A stretch of DNA of 64,000 nucleotides from Hoylesella shahii DSM 15611 = JCM 12083. Lineage in GTDB: Bacteria > Bacteroidota > Bacteroidia > Bacteroidales > Bacteroidaceae. Below are positions 58,664 to 64,000 of the stretch, piece after piece. The notes beneath the pieces were generated by a model, which saw only the letters and a program-made list of their open reading frames with translations, made no database searches and had not been told where the DNA came from. Each line of letters starts with the position of its first letter. Positions within the stretch are counted from its first letter, which is position 1. The position numbers and the translations under genes were made by a program. The DNA lies in assembly GCF_000613445.1 (NCBI RefSeq), contig NZ_BAIZ01000006.1, forward strand, positions 1 through 64,000. Direction: 5' to 3'.

Positions 58664-61600
58664 AAACGATTAGGCACAATATTATATTTTATCGGCAGGC
58701 AACGTTGCTATTCCTTACAGTATTTCTTGGTTCTCCTTTTACGAAGTGCTGTGCGCAAGACAATACGCGAAACTATGTCAAGACAAGTGCGCGTGTAAAA
58801 AAAGCGGCGACGGATGGTTAGACAACATACAGTACGTTGATGGCCTTGGCCGACCTGTGCAGAATGTGCAGTTTCATGTTACGCCAAGCAAAAACAATTT
58901 GGCCGACAGGATTGAATATGATGTTATGGGAAGAAAAAGCAAGATTTGGCTGCCCATACCCACCACAGCAGACTATGTGGAAACTGCTAACATGAATAAT
59001 GACTACATGGGTGTCTATCATGAAGACACAGCTCCATTTGAACTGCGCACTTACGAATCTTGGCAGAAAGGAAGGAAAACAGCAAACATCGGCCCGGGAC
59101 AGGCGTGGGCAGAGCATCCTTCAATCTCATCTTTCCACACCAACAAAAGCAGTGGTGTACTAGCTTGCAAAAAGTACGCTGTGGATGAAGCCACTGGTAC
59201 ATTGAAAGAAGAGGGTTTCTTTCCCAGCAACCAATTGTTAGTACAGAAACTTACCGATGAAGACCGAAATGAAAAGTATGTTTTCGCCGATGCTGAGGGG
59301 CGACAGTTGCTGGTGCGTAGAGTGGATGGAAACACGTATAGCGACGTCTATTTTGTACACGATCTACGTGGCAACATTCGCTACGTGTTGCAACCCATGT
59401 ACCAAAAGCAGCCCAGCATCAATAAGTTTGCCTTTCGTTATCTATACGACGAGACCAACCGCTGCATCGAAAAGCAATTGCCTGGCTGCGAGAAGACTGT
59501 CTACGCCTACGATGCTGCCGACCGGATGGTGATGTCGCAAACAGGAAACCAACGTCGAACAGGACATAAAACGTTCTATCGATACGATGCGTTGGGACGT
59601 AATACCTATGTGGTGGAGCGCGCCGTGGGCAACGACAGTCTCGTAACAATAAGAAAATTTTACGATGATTACAGCTTTCTCAAGCAACAAGGGTTTAACA
59701 GCCCATGTTTTAAAGTTAGTGCACAGCGTGCCCAAGGCCTGTTAACTGGGCGCGAAGTTGCTGTTTTTGGTTGCGACAGTCTCTTGCGTGAAATGAATGT
59801 TTATGATCGAAAGGGTAGGCTTACTCGTCAGATACGCACGAACATGCGGGGTGGATATGATGATACGAGTTATGAATACAGCTTCACCGACAAACTCGTA
59901 AGCAAACTTATGGTTCACATTACAGCAAATATGCCTACACTAACGCAACGCTACGAATATGAGTACGACCATGCCGACCGACTGAAGAAAGTTACCTACT
60001 GTCTCAATAATGCTGAGAAGAAAACGCTACGCGAAGTGTATTACGACGAACTGGGGAGAGTTGGTACTGAAACAATAGGAGATATACCAGAACTAGGACA
60101 AGCAATTAACTACAACATAAGATCTTGCCCAATTAGCCGTTGTTCTCCTTTACTCGAAGAGCGTATCTGCTACGAAGATGCCACACAGGTCTTTATGGGG
60201 AGCGTTACACCTTGTTATAATGGCAACATCTGCGCCTACTCTTCTTCTGTGGGCAAACCCCAGAGAGGTTACCTTTGGGGTATAGGTAACATAACGCGTA
60301 GTTTCAGTTATTGTTATGATGGCCTTTCGCGTCTGAAAAGGGTTAAATATAAAGATAGTGATAGCCCAGACCACAACTACAACACCAACTATGAGTATGA
60401 TTTGCAAGGAAACCTGCTCAAGTTGCAGCGCAATGGCCTTTGCGACTACGATACCTATGGACCTATAGACCGCATCTCAATGGAATACGATGGCAACCAG
60501 CTGCTCAAAGCCACCGACCCCTGCACCGACCCCGCTTTCACAAATGCCCTACACTTTGCGGATGGAGCAGACCAACCAGAGGAGTACACCTACGACGCCA
60601 ATGGCAACATGACTGCCGACTTAAACAAGCACATCCGCAAAATAAGCTACAATACACAAAACTTACCGCAAGAAGTACGTTTCGACGATGGTAGCAGCAT
60701 TGCTTACCTCTACGATGCCGATGGTAACAAGCTACGCACCAGCTATGCCATAGCCTCGTATTCCGAGAGCATGCCCGTTACACAGGTGATGCACGGCAAC
60801 GTTTCTTCACAAGCCCAACAACCATATATGGCACGCAACAGCATCGACTATTGCGGCAGCGCGGTTTACGAGAATGGTAAGCTGGCCTACGTACCGATTG
60901 ATGTTGGCTACATAACCTTCGCCGACAGCACGGCAACATCTGCCCCCACCTTTCATTATTATGTTAAAGACTATCTGGGCAACAACCGCCTTGTTGTTCG
61001 TGACGACGGCTTTGGCGAACAGATGAACCACTACTACCCTTTCGGTGCTTTAATGGCTGAAAGCACCCAAGGTGCAACCCAACGCTATAAGTATAACGGG
61101 AAAGAGTTAGACCGCATCCACGGCCTAAACCTTTACGACTATGGCGCACGCCAATACGATGCCGCACTAGGACGATGGACTAGCATTGACCCTTTGGCCG
61201 AGAAGTATTATGGGATTTCGCCGTATGCTTACTGCCATGATAATCCTATAAATCGGATAGACCCAGATGGCGCATTTGATTTTGACAACACTATAAAACA
61301 ATACATGCATTATGGAGTGATTGCAGTCTTCCCAACAAATTTAGGGCGAGAAGAAGGAGCTATATGGTACGATTACAACGAAGCTAAATCCGCGGGAGTT
61401 CCATTAATGCGCGTTGACAACATGCAGGACTTTGCTAATGCAATGACTGCATTGAGAAACATGCATACCACAACAGAAACCTATACACTAAACAGTCATG
61501 GTTCGGGGGGTAGCTTTAATAGTCCTGCTAGTTTCTATATTGGTACAGATATTATAACCCCTGAAACGGATTTCTCTAGTTTGCGTGGAGGACTCAGTGG

Positions 61601-61928
61601 ACATTTCGTGTTTATTGGTGCTTGCAATGTCGGCAATGTTTCTGGACGCGGATATGAATTGGTTGAGAATATGGCACGACAAACTTCATCTACTGTTATT
61701 GCTTCAGGACACCCTCTGCGGGCAGGCTATAAGTATGATGGTAGCAATTACCTTAATGAAATGCCAATCCCGTACAGGATGGATCCGGAATATCAGTTTA
61801 ATAATTATATTATCTCTGAGAAAGGTGACTTGTTTAAACCAATCTCAAATGTTACGATTGATAAAGATAAAGGTATTAATTGGAAAAACATGGACCTCTT
61901 TTCCAAATTACCAATATTCAGGTATTAA
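58660..61928 (+). CDS. RHS-repeat protein with variable C-terminal domain, frame interrupted
   Basis: It starts at ATG 58660, overlapping the previous stop, with a signal peptide ending near KCCAQ. A DUF6443-like N-terminal domain ([20 protein letters not shown]) precedes many YD repeats. The frame breaks in the A run at 58797-58803; one added base gives 1089 aa. The RHS core ([20 protein letters not shown], then [20 protein letters not shown] and [10 protein letters not shown]) ends at about residue 870. The last 215 or so residues are unlike the repeats and have [10 protein letters not shown] (His947) and [11 protein letters not shown] (Cys989), 42 residues apart, as in caspase-fold cysteine proteases. 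A toxin or effector role is likely but unproven. Confidence 0.8.
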
Positions 61929-61946
61929 GATGAAATAAGAAAGGGA

Positions 61947-62792
61947 ATGATTATGTCAAACAAGAATTTTACTAGACTATCCCCCACATGTACAAAGACT
62001 GTGGTTGTTGTACTAATAGCCCTATGGTGCACATCAGTGATGAACTTAATTGCTGCGGAGGGAAATTTTGTCAACCCCTGTGTTAAGGATGTAAAACAGG
62101 GAAAACTAGACAAACAAAGCAAAGGAGTGGCAGACCCATTTAAAGGCTATCAACGTTACCAGACTTTCAATGAATTTAAGATGAGAGGAGAGGGCAGGCC
62201 ACTCCGCAAGCCTTTCGTATACGTTAAGAGGACGGCGAACAGAATAGATGTTGTGCCTTCAGACGACCCAACCTCCCCTAAACACTACGTTAGAACGAAA
62301 GAGAATGTCTGGTATCAACATTTAGAATTGGAAATGTATAAGATTAATGCCCCTATTACAAAGAGCGGCCCAGACTGGCCGGCAAGGACATATGATAGGG
62401 TAATTTATAATGATACGATATTGGAATATAGTTGTATTTACATAGAAGAAACCAGATTTAAAACTTTCTATATTAAGACGCCTAAATCTTGTGTGATGAT
62501 GGGACTTATTCATGAAAAAGATTTCGTCGATAAAACGAATATCATTTCTGAAATACTAAAAATGAAAACGATGTTTGTCCACCATAAAGACATCTTGTTG
62601 AAGCAACGAGGGCAAGCAGGTTTTGACAAAAGACTCATTGAACGTTATGACATTAAAGTGACACCTAAAAATTACATATATAAAGGTGTTGACAACAAGA
62701 AAAAGTATCTTTTCGAAAGAAACAGCTTGGGCTTTTATGGTATACAACCAGGAATAGAGAAGTATGACTGGATAAACTCTGTTAGGCATTGA
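61947..62792 (+). CDS. Secreted or membrane-anchored protein of unknown function
   Basis: The 281-aa product has an N-terminal hydrophobic segment (TVVVVLIALWCTSVMNLIAA, about residues 18-37), so it is exported or anchored. The mature part is basic and hydrophilic without repeats, and I recognise no family. It follows the RHS toxin-like gene by 18 bp. Position makes an immunity or accessory role possible, since immunity proteins of polymorphic toxins are usually encoded immediately downstream. The two genes after it are unrelated to it. Confidence 0.6.
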   Translation: MIMSNKNFTRLSPTCTKTVVVVLIALWCTSVMNLIAAEGNFVNPCVKDVKQGKLDKQSKGVADPFKGYQRYQTFNEFKMRGEGRPLRKPFVYVKRTANRIDVVPSDDPTSPKHYVRTKENVWYQHLELEMYKINAPITKSGPDWPARTYDRVIYNDTILEYSCIYIEETRFKTFYIKTPKSCVMMGLIHEKDFVDKTNIISEILKMKTMFVHHKDILLKQRGQAGFDKRLIERYDIKVTPKNYIYKGVDNKKKYLFERNSLGFYGIQPGIEKYDWINSVRH

Positions 62793-62899
62793 TACGGCTG
62801 CTCCCAAATACGACGCACTATCGAATGATTTATGAAAGGAATAGAACATGAAATTTAAAACTAGAATTAAGCACTTATAAATAAAACATCAACAACTAT

Positions 62900-63505
62900 A
62901 TGAGAACAATGATTGTTGCATTTCTCCTTTTGGTCAATCTGCCATGCCTTGGGCAAGTTGCTGTTGACCTTGATTGTATTTTTCGGAGTTATAGAGTCTT
63001 TGGGCGAATGATGCTGGAAGTATTCGGCTCGGATAAGATACAAAATATGATAGACTCTGAGCAGAGCATTGGCCTGTGGCTGAATGTAGACAGTTTAGGT
63101 TATGTAATAAGTGTTCAAAAGGGTAGGGGAAAAATGCCTGAACCGCAACTTGGCTTAATGGTGGATAGCCTTAGAGCATATTTTAAACGACATGCGGTGC
63201 AGTTTCCAATTTGCTATGCGTTTGAGGATAACGGACTTACGTATGAGGAACAACTAAAAAACGCATTAGAGGATTTCCTAGAATCTAAAAATAAATTCAC
63301 CATGGTGTACTTTCCCGGAGAATTGTTGACTTCTTATGAATTTGATAAGTTCCGTGGCTATAAGGGTTCAAAGTTCGATTATTTGTTGTTGAAACTAAAC
63401 GAACAGAAAATTCCGATAAAGAAGAAAATAAGTAGGGGTAAGACAAAGGATGATAAGAATGATAACACGCGGTATCACCCACATCGACCACGACTTCCAG
63501 CATGA
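62900..63505 (+). CDS. Secreted protein of unknown function, paralog 1 of a tandem pair
   Basis: The 201-aa product starts MRTMIVAFLLLVNLPCLGQV, a signal peptide, and has FRSYRVFGRMMLEVFG, LWLNVDSLGYVISVQKGRGK and ICYAFEDNGLTYEEQLKNAL. The next gene encodes a close relative in the same order. The C-terminus is Lys/Arg-rich. I recognise no family. It could be an immunity gene of the RHS locus or an independent small secreted family. Confidence 0.6.
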   Translation: MRTMIVAFLLLVNLPCLGQVAVDLDCIFRSYRVFGRMMLEVFGSDKIQNMIDSEQSIGLWLNVDSLGYVISVQKGRGKMPEPQLGLMVDSLRAYFKRHAVQFPICYAFEDNGLTYEEQLKNALEDFLESKNKFTMVYFPGELLTSYEFDKFRGYKGSKFDYLLLKLNEQKIPIKKKISRGKTKDDKNDNTRYHPHRPRLPA

Positions 63506-63600
63506 TCCCCTGCGCATGCTATCATCTACACACTACAGTCAGTCCTTATTCTTTACGGAAAATTGTATTAGACACATATAATAAATAAGACATCGATAAT

Positions 63601-64000
63601 ATGAGAACAAAAATTATTGTATTTCTCCTTTCATTCTATCTACCATGTCTTGGGCAGGTAGCGATTGATAATGATTGTGGTTTTCGCAGTTGTAGGATAT
63701 TCGGGCGAGTGGTGTTGACAGTTTTGGGACTAAATACTGTACGAGAAATGTTAGAACACAATCAACGCTTGACTTTATGGCTAAATATAGACAGCTTAGG
63801 ATATGTACTAAGTGTTAAAAAGGCTGGTGGGGAAATGCCCCAACCACAACACGAGGAAGCGGTAAGTAAACTTAAAAGCTACTTTCAACAAAATATGGTA
63901 CGGATGCCTATTTGCTATGCTCTACAAGATATTGACCGTACGTATGAAGAACAGCTGAAGCTTGCAATTGAAAGTTTTCGTGAAAGTGGACCAAGAACAA
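63601..64000 (+). CDS. Secreted protein of unknown function, paralog 2, partial
   Basis: An open frame of 133 codons runs off the window end. The start MRTKIIVFLLSFYLPCLGQV and the later CGFRSCRIFGRVVLTVLG, LWLNIDSLGYVLSVKKAGGE and ICYALQDIDRTYEEQLKLAI align with the preceding gene without gaps, roughly half of residues identical by eye. The leader before it (ATAATAAATAAGACATCGAT) also resembles that of paralog 1, so the whole unit was duplicated. Confidence 0.7.
   Translation, partial: MRTKIIVFLLSFYLPCLGQVAIDNDCGFRSCRIFGRVVLTVLGLNTVREMLEHNQRLTLWLNIDSLGYVLSVKKAGGEMPQPQHEEAVSKLKSYFQQNMVRMPICYALQDIDRTYEEQLKLAIESFRESGPRT

Overview
The window is a Bacteroidota chromosome segment, most likely from Prevotellaceae (Prevotella sensu lato). 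Supporting signs are SusC/SusD pairs, a FecR anti-sigma factor with an STN-type SusC, Bacteroidales promoters (TTG/TTTG, about 20 bp, TAnnTTTG), few Shine-Dalgarno sites, RHS proteins of the Bacteroidota type, and a ribosomal super-operon without tuf between fusA and rpsJ. The family assignment comes from recognising protein style, not from a database search.

Layout. 1-19334: one uninterrupted str-S10-spc-alpha ribosomal protein cluster (rpsL to rplQ, including fusA, secY, map, infA and rpoA), ending in a strong intrinsic terminator. Several gaps inside it hold stable RNA hairpins, the most elaborate between rpsL and rpsG. 19.3-22.7 kb: an accessory pocket with two degraded transposases (IS256-like and IS982-like), an intact-looking hipBA toxin-antitoxin operon with a palindromic operator, and a repeat-rich non-coding element. 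22.7-29.2 kb (minus strand): SGNH esterase, susD and susC. 29.4-36.9 kb: NAD(P)-binding oxidoreductase, membrane acyltransferase, a giant exonuclease-RecQ-UvrD fusion and a small membrane protein. 37.0-39.2 kb: a MITE-like element, then a beta-barrel/PCMD-like lipoprotein pair on the minus strand. 40-44.2 kb: two overlapping glycosyltransferases and a secreted erythromycin-esterase-like protein. 44.5-45.7 kb: tRNA-Val and trpS. 45.7-47.1 kb: a second MITE-like copy next to a second copy of the repeat-rich element. 47.1-54.8 kb: ECF sigma, anti-sigma, STN-SusC, SusD and a surface lipoprotein, which together look like a self-regulated nutrient uptake locus without visible glycoside hydrolases. 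55-64 kb: a two-gene RHS locus whose second product ends in a variable domain with a His/Cys pair resembling caspase-fold proteases, followed by a secreted unknown protein and two tandem paralogous genes, the last cut by the window end.

Sequence quality matters here. About 19 one-base frame changes, nearly all losses of one base in short homopolymers, interrupt genes throughout the window, including the essential rplP, rpmD, secY and rpoA. They are best read as consensus errors. I give such genes as full-length CDS and state where the frame breaks.
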